Shown piece by piece: positions 20,807 through 30,578 of a stretch of DNA of 64,000 bases. Source of the DNA: Scilla litardierei. Taxonomy: Eukaryota > Streptophyta > Magnoliopsida > Asparagales > Asparagaceae. The DNA lies in NCBI GenBank assembly GCA_030789695.1, contig CM061139.1:106986837-107050836 (forward strand). The letters are read 5' to 3'. The notes below the pieces were generated by a model. It ran no database searches, was not told where the DNA came from, and saw only the letters and a list, made by a program, of their open reading frames with translations. Every line of letters starts with the position of its first letter. Position 1 is the stretch's first letter. Made by a program: the position numbers and the translations under genes.

Positions 20807-23581
20807 TCAATGCGGGATGTTTGGTGCATATGAGATGCACCCATCAAACTTGCCGGGGAGCGCGCTTGGATTCGAACGTGGCGGCGTAGCGTTCTCCCGC
20901 GGTGGTCTCCTATCTCGAATAGTGTTGGGGGGAGGTTCCCCCAAGCTAGCATTTGCCCCGGTCAACGGCTTAACCGGCGATGCCGATTTCCGTGCCGGCG
21001 GAGCTTTCTTTGGAGACTTTAATTTCGAGAGCTTGCAGAGCTCTCGAATCCTCGCGACATCAGCGTCGCCTTCATCTTCATCAGCGGAGAAGTCGGGGGA
21101 ATCGTCTTCAATCTTTTCATCTTGGCCTAAATCCGGGCCTTCATCAAATTCTTCATCAAAAAGGGCACCAATTGAGTGAGGAATCGCCTCCTCTATCACC
21201 TCATCAAGGAGGTCCATGTAGTCGAGTTCCACGTGATAAGGCATATGCTTCATAGCCTTAGGAATGTGGAGCTCCACCTCAATGTTTCCGACGTTCAAGG
21301 TTAAGGTACCTTCGCGCACGTCGACGATGACTCCGGCGGTGGCGAGGAATGGGCGTCCAAGTATCAATGAGGTGTCTCCCTCCTCCTTAACGTCCATGAT
21401 GACGAAGTCACATGGCAAGCATATTCCACCCGGGACTTGAAGTGGGATGTCTTCGGCAATCCCCACCGGCCTTGTTATCCGTCCATCGGCTAATTGGATG
21501 CGCATGTCGGTGGGTTTCAACTTTGTCCCGGTGTTAAGCTTTAAGAACATGGAGAGGGGCATGAGACTCACACTAGCCCCAAGATCGACCAACGCCTTTT
21601 GAAGAGGCACGCCGCCCAAGGTGCAAGGAATCCGAAAACTCCCCGGATCTTTGAATTTTGCCGGCTCCTTCTCTCTCTTGGTGAACCAAGAGCCCTTCTC
21701 GGCTAGCATGATCTTCTCCTTCCTTTTCCTCCCCGAGATCAAGTCCTTCAAAAATTTAGCGTACGTGGGGATCTCGACGATGGCGTCAAGGAAGGGGATG
21801 TTAAGGCTAACTCCTCTTAGGTACTCAAGAAATTTGGCTAGCCTCTTTTCCATTTTCGCTCTAGCGAGCCTTTGGGGGAAAGGGACCGGTGGCATGAAGC
21901 GCCTCTCCTCAATTAATTGCTCCGCCCTAGATTTCTCCTTGTCTTGTGGCTCCTTCTCCTTTTCAACCTCGACTATCGGCTCAACCGGCTCCAAGCTTTC
22001 CTTCACGGCCTCCTCAATAGGAATCATGGCGGGGGTGGTGTCCTTCCCGCCTCTAGTAGTGACGGCAACCACGGCATTGATGTGGCCCGTGTTGCCCCGT
22101 GGGTTTTGCTCCGGTTGCGCCGGCAATCTTTGAGTGTTCCGATTGAGCAACGCCAATTGCTCCGAAATTTGAGCCACTACGGTGTTAAGGGAGTCTTGCC
22201 CCGCCTTCAAAGTAGCATTCACCTTATTTTGCTCAACCATGAACGCCTCCACTCTAGTTTCGAAGTCGGATCGTTGTGGAGCTTGTGGAGGGTTTTGATT
22301 TTGATTCCTCCACCCTTGGTTGTATCCGGGAGGCCTATATGGTGGAACTTGTTGCTTCGGTTGAAAGTTTTGTTGTGGAGGCCCCCTTGGCGGATAGTAT
22401 TGTTGTTGGGGTGGTGGTGGTCGAGCTTGTTGAGGTGGTGGTGGTGGCGGGTTCAAAGCTCCTTCATTGTTGGCGTAGGAGAATCCCGGATGATTTCTTG
22501 CGGCCGGATTGGACCAATAGCCTTGGTTCCCCGCAACATACTGTATTTGCTCCATGGATCCTTCTCCTTGCTCTCCTCCCGAGTACATGACTTGAGATTG
22601 GTCTTGCCAATCACACATTTGGTTGGTCGGCGCGGAGGTGGAAGGTGCTCCCTGGGGCTCCGTGATGAACTTATCCAATCTCTCCACCACCTTGTGGAGA
22701 GAATCAAATTTGCTCGTGAGCTCCGCTACGGCCTTTGCCTCGTAGATGCTAGTTGGCTTTAAGGAGGACGTGGAGTGTCCTCGCTCATCGCCCCATTGTT
22801 GATTATTTGAGGCCATCTCCTCAATTAGGGTCGTAGCTTCCTCGGGAGTCTTTGACAAGATTGCACCATTCGCCGCGGCATCAATAATTTGTTTGGTCCC
22901 CGGTTGGAGACCGTTGTAGAAGCTATGAACTAGCTCCCAGTCCTCTATACTGTGGTGCGGGCATTGGTGCTGCAAATCCTTAAATCGCTCCCAAGCTTCA
23001 TAGAGCGTCTCCTGTGGTCCTTGCTTGAAGGACATGAGAGCGCTCCGGATCTTCACCGTCTTGGATGGCGGATAAAATTTGTCAATAAATGCGCTCGCCA
23101 ACTCGTCCCAAGTAGTGAAGACTCCGTCAGCCTGCGTCCTCAACCAATAGAGTGCCTTGTCCTTAAGCGTGAAGGGGAAGAGACGCAGTCTGATAGCATC
23201 ATTGGAGACCCCCGGCATCTGGAACGTGGAGCACTTTGACAAGAACAGTTGGATGTGGTAGTGGGGGTTCTCATGTGCGTTCCCATGAAATGGGTCTTGT
23301 TGCATCAAAACCACCAATCCAGTCTTTAGCTCGAAGTTCTTGTCAGCCGCCAACCCCGGCATGGCAATGGATGAGGTGGTAGAAGAAGTCTTAGGCCGAA
23401 GCCTATCGCGAATAGAGATTATCCTCGCCATCCTTGCCGCCAATTCTTCAGGAGTTTCCGGGTTGGTCATATATCGCCCTTCCGGATCTTGTCTCTTTTC
23501 CGCTCTAAGTCTCCGCGCGGTACGTTCGATCTCGGGATCAAATAGTAAGTCTTCCGGGTCCGCCGTAGATCTCGTGTTCAT
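20807..23581 (-). CDS. gag-pro: Element II Gag-protease polyprotein
   Basis: 924 residues, uninterrupted. The Gag core is in the first third (NPHYHIQLFLSKC, LFPFTLKDKALYWLRT, FIDKFYPPSKT). A Pro/Gln-rich stretch follows where Athila Gag has its zinc knuckle; no CCHC set is present. A short helical segment (TVVAQISEQLALLNRN) precedes the protease, whose catalytic aspartate is D666 in VDLGASVSLMP, with ILGRPFLATAGVIVD downstream. After the protease comes an acidic then basic linker and a conserved C-terminus LPGKFDGCISYAPNI, also present in element IV. No RT follows. The start MNTRSTADPE is matched by MYTRSTANPE in IV. Confidence 0.95.
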   Translation of the reverse strand: MNTRSTADPEDLLFDPEIERTARRLRAEKRQDPEGRYMTNPETPEELAARMARIISIRDRLRPKTSSTTSSIAMPGLAADKNFELKTGLVVLMQQDPFHGNAHENPHYHIQLFLSKCSTFQMPGVSNDAIRLRLFPFTLKDKALYWLRTQADGVFTTWDELASAFIDKFYPPSKTVKIRSALMSFKQGPQETLYEAWERFKDLQHQCPHHSIEDWELVHSFYNGLQPGTKQIIDAAANGAILSKTPEEATTLIEEMASNNQQWGDERGHSTSSLKPTSIYEAKAVAELTSKFDSLHKVVERLDKFITEPQGAPSTSAPTNQMCDWQDQSQVMYSGGEQGEGSMEQIQYVAGNQGYWSNPAARNHPGFSYANNEGALNPPPPPPQQARPPPPQQQYYPPRGPPQQNFQPKQQVPPYRPPGYNQGWRNQNQNPPQAPQRSDFETRVEAFMVEQNKVNATLKAGQDSLNTVVAQISEQLALLNRNTQRLPAQPEQNPRGNTGHINAVVAVTTRGGKDTTPAMIPIEEAVKESLEPVEPIVEVEKEKEPQDKEKSRAEQLIEERRFMPPVPFPQRLARAKMEKRLAKFLEYLRGVSLNIPFLDAIVEIPTYAKFLKDLISGRKRKEKIMLAEKGSWFTKREKEPAKFKDPGSFRIPCTLGGVPLQKALVDLGASVSLMPLSMFLKLNTGTKLKPTDMRIQLADGRITRPVGIAEDIPLQVPGGICLPCDFVIMDVKEEGDTSLILGRPFLATAGVIVDVREGTLTLNVGNIEVELHIPKAMKHMPYHVELDYMDLLDEVIEEAIPHSIGALFDEEFDEGPDLGQDEKIEDDSPDFSADEDEGDADVARIRELCKLSKLKSPKKAPPARKSASPVKPLTGANASLGEPPPNTIRDRRPPRENATPPRSNPSALPGKFDGCISYAPNIPH

Positions 23582-23717
23582 GCACAGAGGAAACAGAGTT
23601 TCAAAGAAATGATTAGTACCGTGGAAGGGTTAGACAAGAAATAAGAAATAGAAATAATGAAAATAAAAAAAAGGGAAAAAGAATAGCTAGGGTGAAAATG
23701 AATCAAACGCAATCACC
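23582..23717 (-). other. Element II leader between PBS and gag
   Basis: About 136 nt, A/T-rich on the + strand, with no ORF. Confidence 0.7.
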
Positions 23718-23735
23718 TCCCCGGCAACGGCGCCA
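23718..23735 (-). other. Element II primer-binding site
   Basis: The minus strand reads TGGCGCCGTTGCCGGGGA, the tRNA-Asp-type site used by Athila elements, six bases inside the 5' LTR. Confidence 0.93.
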
Positions 23736-24104
23736 AAAACTTGATCGCGCCCCGGATACACGTCCCGAGGCGACGGTTGTAGTTTTACCGCAAGCGCACG
23801 GTATGGTGGCGAGCGGGTATCGAACACAGGGAGGACGAATGACCGTGCTTGCTCTTGATCAACCTGGCTATTTAGGAACAGAGATAATTGCCTTGGGCGA
23901 TCCTGTCACAATCGTCAGACAAATTTGCGAAATATCAAATCGAATAAAGAACGTCTAGGGAAAGGGGAATCCCCACTACTCACCGTATTTCATAAATGTG
24001 GTTCGCCGGTATCGAAATCGCTAGAATGAGAATTTGGATGAACTAGTTGCAACTAAATGTGGAACCAAGCTCACGCTCTCGCGCTGTTGCCGGTCTATAG
24101 CTAT

Positions 24105-24407
24105 CCTAGGTTTGGGTCCAATCTCTTGCAAACCCTAGCCTAGGGAAGCTAGCATTAGGATCAACATCATCGTCCAATTGCGCACCGAGCCCAATCTCTT
24201 GCAAACTCGGTCCACAATCTAAATTAGGATAGTTCCTACCCGTCCAATCTCTTGCAAACGGGTATCGGCACGGAATTGCAACCGGAGGTCCTAGTATCGG
24301 TCCAATCTCTTGCAAACCGATACTTCGAAAATCCGACTCCAACCCAATTCGCTTTCTAGGGCTTCCTATCAAATTGGGATCCAATCTCTTGCAAATCCCA
24401 ATTGATA
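24105..24407 (-). repeat. Element II 5' leader: five stem-loops with a constant loop
   Basis: Five inverted repeats each enclose the same 16-nt + strand loop, (T/C)CCAATCTCTTGCAAA, but have different stems: 24105-24144 (CCTAGG..GGG), 24184-24211 (ACCGAG/CTCGGT), 24237-24264 (TACCCG/CGGGTA), 24293-24324 (AGTATCGG/CCGATACT) and 24367-24407 (about 12 bp with a one-base bulge). They lie downstream of the TATA box, so they should be in the RNA, where the loop reads UUUGCAAGAGAUUGG(A/G). Confidence 0.9.
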
Positions 24408-24793
24408 TGAATACCTAGCTATCCGTAGTAATTCGATCCCAATCTAATCCCTAATAACAATCCTAGCTCAATTTCTACCAATTCAACACAAATAGGAAAT
24501 AGGGCTTGTAGGGTTCATCCACACGCCCCGAGACGTGGAGACTACTCACAAATCATAGCAATAGCACAAAAATAATCGATGAAATAGGCAATGGAATTCA
24601 TCACAACAATGATATAAACAATAAAAATAGAGTTTTTGGGGAAGAGAAATGCAAACCAATGTAGATCTTCAATTAATCCAACAAAAATCCAAGTTTTTCT
24701 CTTCTCCAATCACAATTAATAAAGCTAAAAAGTAGACTCAAAAAGCTGCAAAAAATCTGAGAGATAGCCCTCAAAACTAGGGTAAAAACAGAG

Positions 24794-24802
24794 CTTAAAT
24801 AG
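24794..24802 (-). promoter_or_regulatory. Element II 5' LTR TATA-like box
   Basis: The minus strand reads CTATTTAAG, 80 nt downstream of the palindrome array. Presumed core promoter of the gag-PR transcript. Confidence 0.65.
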
Positions 24803-24884
24803 CCCCAAAAATCGTCTAAAAATCCTGACCAAAACGCCCCTGCACAGCCTGTTTTCCGCAAATTTCGCTACAGGCAGCGCATCG

Positions 24885-25265
24885 CACTCGGCCGAGTGAC
24901 AAAAGTCGCTTGGCCGAGTGAAAACCCTGTCATTTTCCAGTAAGTCGTGGGCTTCAGGGGTCTTCAGTTCGGGGGCGGCTCGGCCGAGTGAGTTGTCGTC
25001 ACTCGGCCGATGGCTTCACTTCACTCGGGCGGACGGGATTTACCACTCGGCCGAGTGGGTCTTCTGAAGCTCAGGTGGCCGAAAAATAGAAACTTCGACA
25101 TTTTGAAGGGGCTTCGTCTGGGCGCCACTCGGGTGGACGTGGTATCGTCACTCGGCCGATGTGGTCTCCGTCGCTCGGCCGAGTACACATGGAAATCGTG
25201 TCTGAACGGGTCGGCCGAGCAGTGTCTCGCTGGTCGGCCGAGTGGCTCCTCCACTCGGCCGAGTG
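24885..25265. repeat. Element II 5' LTR palindrome array (CACTCGGCCGAGTG)
   Basis: About eleven copies; perfect ones at 24885-24898, 25044-25057 and 25252-25265, others with one or two changes such as CTTGGCCGAG or CGGCCGATG. Confidence 0.9.
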
Positions 25266-25561
25266 GGACACAAAAAATGCCCAATCTGATTGTTTTGGCC
25301 TCCTCGTCGCTCCTGCGACGTCCATTCTTCTTTCGCTCCTCTCCAATCAGCAAAATACCCCTCGGGGAGGTCGTCGGTGGCCGTCTAGATTACACGCATC
25401 TCGAGATCACTCCTAATCGCGCCAAATCACCTGAAATGCGACAAAAACAACAAATCGTGAAAAGCATCGCAATATCTTCGATATATCGTGAAAAACATGA
25501 TTTGGGCGATCAAAATGGCATGCAAACATGCGGGAAAAGGGTGTAAAATAAGGAGTGATCA

Positions 25562-26549
25562 GCGATTCAAGATGAAAGTAGCCGTCAATAATGCATCACC
25601 CCAAAAGGTGATTGGCAAGTTAGCTTGCGCCATCATTGAATGGACCATTTCCATTAAAGTCCTATTCCTCCTTTAAGCAACACCATTTTGTTGTAGAGTA
25701 TAAGGCATAGTCATTTGATGAACTATGCCCTTTTCATCACAAAGTTCTTTAAAACTTGCCGATTGATATTCACCGCCTCTATCGGTTCGCAAGACCTAAA
25801 TCTTGCGATCTAATTGATTTTCCACTAAACTCTTATAATTTTTAAAGCAAGTTAATGCTTCACTTTTGTGGGATATCAAATAGATATGTCCGAATTGGGT
25901 GAAGTCATCAATAAAAGTGATGAAGTAGGACTTCCCGCGTCTTGTCTTGACATTCATCGGACCACATATGTCCGAATGGATTGCGACAAGATTTCCCTAC
26001 AAGGCAATGTTCGCAAGTCGACATTTCGACCTTTGAAACATTGGATAGATGGCCACGTTTGGCAAGTCTATCCATACGTGTTGGTCCAATGTGACCAAGC
26101 CTTGCGTGCCAACAAATTACATCAGATTCATTAATCGAAGAATTTGTAACAAGGAAATTTTCATTAAAATTAGAGGAATCGTACATAGTATTTAATACAA
26201 TGAATCCCTTAAAAACATACCCAGAACCAATTACAGAATTATTACAAGACAAATCCACATTACAATCATGAAAGAACCAACTATAACCAAGACCCATTAA
26301 GACGACCACAGAAATTATATTCCTTCGAATATCCGGAGCGAAGAGAACATCATGTAGTAAGATAGTGCGGCCGTTGTCCAAGACGAGCTTGCACGTCCCA
26401 ATGCCTTTCACTTCAACAGGTGTGTTGTTTCTTACATATATCCACTTCGTTCCTTGGGGTATCCGGTGATACTCCATGAAGGACCGTCTGTCCCTTGCTA
26501 TGTGGTCGGTGGCACCTGAATCAATTATCCAAAAAGGATTAGATTCCAC
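25562..26549 (-). pseudogene. pol: Copia B protease and integrase N-terminal part
   Basis: The open block 25908-26549 starts in protease (WIIDSGATDHIA, with the catalytic DSG) and continues to the GAG-pre-integrase domain (CWHARLGHIGPTRMDRLAKRG) and the zinc-binding CEHCLVGKSCRNPF. The integrase core continues with stops toward 25562, where element II interrupts it. The rest is at 13443-13592. Confidence 0.9.
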
Positions 26550-26604
26550 AAGAAATATTGAACTAGAAACACATATGTAACTAGTATTATTACAAGTTAC
26601 CTTG

Positions 26605-27787
26605 TCACCTCCATCCGTACATGAACGGGCATAGTGACCTATTGCACTTGAAGCACTTGATCCTCTTCAAGTCTTTCTTCTTGTGCCATTTCTTGTTCCC
26701 ACCCTTCTGTTTGGGTTTCTTAGTAGACACTGGTTGCTTTTGCTGATCATGAGCAAACTTCGAGTGATGTTTACGTTTCTTTTCTCCATGTGAGGAACTA
26801 GCAACCATGTGCACTTCTGCACTTGACTTGGCAACTGCAAGCCGCTCTTCCTCTAACTCGAGGTGCTTAGAAACATCGCTGAAATTCTTGATGCTCTCAT
26901 TATGAGTGAGATGCATCTTCATTTGTTCCCATTCGATTGGCAGGGAACGTATGACCGCTTGGATTTGTTGCTCATCAGTGAGCACATGACCTGCATCCTT
27001 TAACTCTGAAATAAGATTCGCCATGTGTCGTAGATGCATTCCCATGGAATGATCTCGATGCTTTTTGTACGAATCGAATCTTATAGTTAAAGAGCGAAGT
27101 TTGGTCACTGAGGTGCCACCAAACTTCTCCTCTAGCTTGGACCATATGTCCATAGCTAGGTCATATTCTTGGAAGATCCGCATTATGTCGTCTGCCATAC
27201 TTGACAGCAACGTTATGCGAGCAATCTTGTTCTTCCGAGACCAAGCATCAAAAGCTTCCTTGTCTCTTCTGTGTTGGGCCGTAGTGCCTAACTCAGTGCA
27301 CAATGATCCGAACACTTTGTCGCATCTCTTCGATACGGATACAGTAACGATCATAGCGATCTCCTCTGGTACCTACTGGTACGTCAGGATCCGATTGGTC
27401 ATGAACATCGTAAGGTGCTGCTCTTCGCGAATCCCAGCATACCCCAGGTTGGGATGGGTAGGCCCACCACTTCACTTTCACTTAGGCCCGGGCCTAAGTC
27501 AGTGAGGGGACCCTGTCGGGCTCCTTCCCCCCCAAAAAAACAAACTGTACGTGGGAGTTTCCCTTCATACGGCTCGAATCATTCTCAGATGCCCCGAGAG
27601 GCATCCTTTCCTTAAGGGGGTGGTTCACGCACGCGCAAACGAGCACCGGCCGCAACAGCAAAGTTTCGAGCACGTCTTGCTCCTATAGAACATATTGTAT
27701 CTTCATGGACCATAGCTTGTAATTATCGTCGTTGAGTTTTTCACCTTTGTTTAACTCAGCGACGATGTTCTTAGCAGCGGAAGACAT
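26605..27787 (-). pseudogene. gag: Copia B gag, broken
   Basis: The probable start is the ATG at 27785-27787, encoding MSSAAKNIVAELNKGEKLND, a typical copia Gag opening with YKLWSMKIQY soon after. A TAG at 27683-27685 stops it. The main block (26605-27354) has the UBN2-type Gag core (LSSMADDIMRIFQEYDLAMD, IWSKLEEKFGG, VIRSLPIEWEQMK). The zinc knuckle starts CFKCN but the frame shifts inside it, so the second half lies in another frame. Confidence 0.85.
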
Positions 27788-29032
27788 TTCAGTTTTAAAA
27801 TGCTGCAAAAGACATAAGACAAGTTTGATCAAAAACATTGCATAAAGTTTTCATTTGATAAGCTACTTTCGAAAAATATTGAAGATGTTGCTCTAGAATC
27901 GGAAAGGTCTCTACGATTCCAATCACCATCTAGAACAACTTTCAATATTTCCCCATCACTTTATCAAACAATAGTACTCTTATAGTACTTGCAGCGAAAA
28001 AGTGTTTTTGAAAAACGTATTTTGAAAACGTATTTTTCAAACCTATTTTGCAAACGTATTTTGCAGCGGGAGGTGTTGGCCTGCACCGGCCATTTCCGGG
28101 GTCGAGCCGTGGCCGCGCCAAGGCCGGATTCCCCCTTTCGTGGGGTTTTGCCGTACGCAACTGCCGCCGGTCCCGTATGGGCCGGCCATGCAGACCCCCC
28201 CATCACCTTGGTCGAGGCCGGGGCTCGGCCCTCATGGCTTGGCCAAGGGCCGGGCCTCCTCGGCATGGCCATGGCCCCTCGGCCAGGGCCTCTGCCCTGG
28301 CCGAGGCCGGCCAAGGGGGGCCCTGGCCCCTCGGCCAGGGCCTCTGCCCTGGCCGAGGCCGGCCAGGGCCGGCCAGAGGGACCCTGGCCCCTCGGCCAGG
28401 GCCTCTGCCCTGGCCCCCTCGGCCTGGGGCCCTGGCCCCCTCGGCCTGGGGCCCTGGCCCCCTCGGCCTGGGCCTCTGCCCTGGCCGGCCAGGGCCGGAC
28501 ATGGCCTTGGCCGGCCGGCCTTCCCTCCGTGGAGTCCATCTCCCTCCTTCAGGGGGTGCTCAGTTGTCATTGGCCGAAGCCAACCCCCTTCCCAATGGGA
28601 GGGGGTGCATAGCCATGCACCAATGTGATACGTGTTCATCTTCTCAGATGAGAAGTATGAAACCACCTTCTTCTATGATGAGACACCCGTTCATCGAGAA
28701 AGTAGTTATTCTTTAATGGCCATGTGCCAAAAAAAATAACGTACTTTCAAGGCCGCAAACTTCATGCTCCACATGAAGAGAGTTCACATTCTCTATTGAA
28801 TGGAGACTCAGCATCCATGAAGAGTGCGCGTTTGGCAAGATGAACGATCAGTTCTTCCCGTCACGGAGAGTTCCTGCCATATCCGTAATGACAGAAAACC
28901 ATAACGTGAAAAGAACAACTGCTGTGATTCTCTCCGTCACGATGCGCTCCTACCATATCCATAATGGTAGGAAACTCATTCGTGAAAAAGACAACGCCTC
29001 GTTCATCGGTGAGACCGGGGCGAACCCGTGTG
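27788..29032 (-). other. Copia B leader with GC-rich hairpin cluster
   Basis: About 1.2 kb between PBS and gag. 28080-28520 is extremely G+C-rich, made of GGCC, CTCGGCC and GGGCC repeats. The rest is AT-rich. Long ORFs on both strands here are by-products of the repeat. Confidence 0.75.
28278..28415. repeat. Copia B leader hairpins CTCGGCCAGGGC-CTCT-GCCCTGGCCGAG
   Basis: Two perfect 12-bp stems with a CTCT loop are at 28278-28305 and 28330-28357. A third at 28394-28415 keeps 9 bp. All lie in the leader downstream of the PBS. Confidence 0.9.
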
Positions 29033-29044
29033 GCTCCGATACCA
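29033..29044 (-). other. Copia B primer-binding site
   Basis: The minus strand reads TGGTATCGGAGC one base inside the LTR, one mismatch from the initiator-Met site TGGTATCAGAGC. Confidence 0.88.
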
Positions 29045-29045
29045 A

Positions 29046-29565
29046 TGTAGGATCCCATCAAGCGATGATGGAGGATCGAAAGAGAACTTACATTGGCGTA
29101 TGCTACGCTGTAGTCTCTGAACTTTACCCTCGGATTCGACACAACGGTCAGTACTTCATCACAGAGGATCGAAGCAGCGTTTCCACCGTCTAAATCTAAC
29201 TTTAGGAGAAGAACTTGATGGAAGGGAGAAGAGGAAAAAGATTTCCTTATGCAAACTTATGGCTTGAATGATTAGCCTAAAATGCCTAACCCTTGGGTCC
29301 TATTTATAGGCTTTAGGGGTAGTTATTGTAGGAAATAACCATATATAAGCTTATTAGCTTATATTAACACCCTTGCTTATCCTCTTCTTCATGCACTTAT
29401 CAAGTGCCTTTATGCACTTATAATGTGACATTTTCTAATTATCGAGTGGTCCTTTTCACACATGAAAAGGTTCCCTTCGTACATGCTTTCATGCACGCGA
29501 CATCGGAGGTCCATAGACTCTCGTACATCCCCTCATGGGTGTATACATGTCGTCCATATCCAACA
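29046..29565 (-). repeat. Copia B 5' LTR
   Basis: 520 bp, partner of 9897-10415. Followed on the + strand by the target duplication GCAAG at 29566-29570. Confidence 0.95.
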
Positions 29566-29570
29566 GCAAG

Positions 29571-30578
29571 TCCAGGTGCTCCTCGCTAAACAGGTGCAGT
29601 CACTGCTCGTTGAATAGGTCCAGGTACTCCAGCAGGTGCTCGACTGTCCTTGCTGTGGGGGCAGTCTCTTGCAACATATGCAGATGACTTGCAGATCAGG
29701 CATTGGTTCAACATCCTCCTACAATCCTTCTTCTGGTGTCCAGTCTTGCCACAGAAGTAACAGTTCAGATGTGATCGGTCGACAGAAGCATCTAGCCTCT
29801 TAAATTGTGTGGTCTGTAGAGGCCGAAAATTTCCTCTGGGCACCATCATAGGCAGCTCCATGGGACGCTTGCTTCCTCCAGCTGGAGGTCCTATTGGAAG
29901 TCTTGCCACAACTTCGTGACTCCATGCCTCATCCAATACGTCCTGAAGAGTCGTCAGCTTCACCGAGGTCATCGAGGCTTAAACTTCATGATTCAGACCT
30001 TGGCGAAACCAAAAGGCACAGTCTTATGGATCTTCGACCATGTGTGGTGCAAAGCGACTGAGCATAGCAAACTCGGTATCATACTTGTCAACGGTCCTAT
30101 CTCCCTGAACCAGATTGGCAAATAGCTGCTAAAGTTCTCTCTTGGCAGGCTTGGAAAAATATTTGGCATTGAACCGTTCCCGAATCATACCCCAAGATAT
30201 CGGTTTGAATAAACGTCTCTCTTCCAGTTGCCACCAGCTCCTAGCATTGTCAGTCAGCTGGAGCTTTGCTACATCGACCCATCCAACCTGAGGGATACGT
30301 GCAGCATTCAGCTTATCTTCAGTCCCTTGGGCCCATTCTTCAGCTTCCAATGGCCCTTCCTTTCCAGAGAAGCTCTTGGGTTGCAGCTCATGGAACTGCT
30401 TCACTCCAGGTTCAGCTCGGGGTGGTGGTGGTGCAATCTGAGCAGGTTGTTGGCCCTACTGGATCAGCTACTACTGGATCCCCAGCATTCCTCTCATAAC
30501 TTCGAGGAGTTCATTGATGTCGACAGCACCACTACCACTGGTTCCATTCCCATTCCGGGTGTTGTGTCTTCTTACCAT
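29571..30578 (-). pseudogene. gag: Chromovirus C gag, broken
   Basis: Start ATG at 30576-30578 (MVRRHNTRNGNGTS). Blocks 30129-30404 (FSGKEGPLEAEEWAQGTEDK, LTDNARSWWQLEE) and 29586-29972 match the Gag core and the zinc knuckles of D. Knuckle one is intact (CYFCGKTGHQKKDC). Knuckle two reads CLICKSSAYVARDC, with Tyr for the His. Three TAG stops at 30456-30458, 30468-30470 and 30471-30473 sit where a Gln-rich stretch is expected, consistent with CAG to TAG changes. Confidence 0.88.

Larger units (their letters stand above)
13593..25561 (-). mobile_element. Element II: intact non-autonomous Athila-derived retrotransposon
   Basis: 11,969 bp with LTRs of 1,821 and 1,820 bp that differ at about 16 positions by eye, and perfect 5-bp target duplications GCGAT (13588-13592, 25562-25566). 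Minus-strand order is 5' LTR, tRNA-Asp-type PBS, a 924-codon gag-protease ORF, a 1.2-kb spacer with its own promoter, a second ORF of 731 codons, 2 kb of noncoding DNA, polypurine tract, 3' LTR. I find no reverse transcriptase, RNase H or integrase. Both ORFs are open and the LTRs nearly identical, so the insertion is recent; mobility would need pol in trans. Element IV repeats this plan. Confidence 0.95.
23742..25561 (-). repeat. Element II 5' LTR
   Basis: 1,820 bp. Minus-strand order is palindrome array (25265-24885), TATA box (24802-24794), about 1 kb of transcribed leader with five stem-loops (24407-24105), then the PBS. Confidence 0.97.
9897..29565 (-). mobile_element. Element B: Ty1/copia retrotransposon, split by element II
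   Basis: Minus-strand order is 5' LTR (29046-29565), Met-type primer-binding site, long GC-rich leader, gag, protease-integrase, RT-RNase H, polypurine tract, 3' LTR (9897-10415). Integrase before RT defines copia. Five-base target duplications GCAAG flank it at 9892-9896 and 29566-29570. Element II sits inside integrase. By eye the LTRs differ at about 17 of 520 positions, against about 16 of 1,820 for the nested element II, so the dates agree with the nesting. Frameshifts, stops and an altered RT active site show it is dead. Confidence 0.95.

Noticed and set aside
23718..23735. Possible tRNA gene piece
   Set aside because: Only the 18-nt complement of a tRNA 3' end; it is the primer-binding site, and no cloverleaf is present.
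27964..28716. Several 144-222 codon ORFs rich in Gly/Pro/Ala/Arg
   Set aside because: By-products of the GC-rich repeat in the copia leader; open in many frames on both strands.
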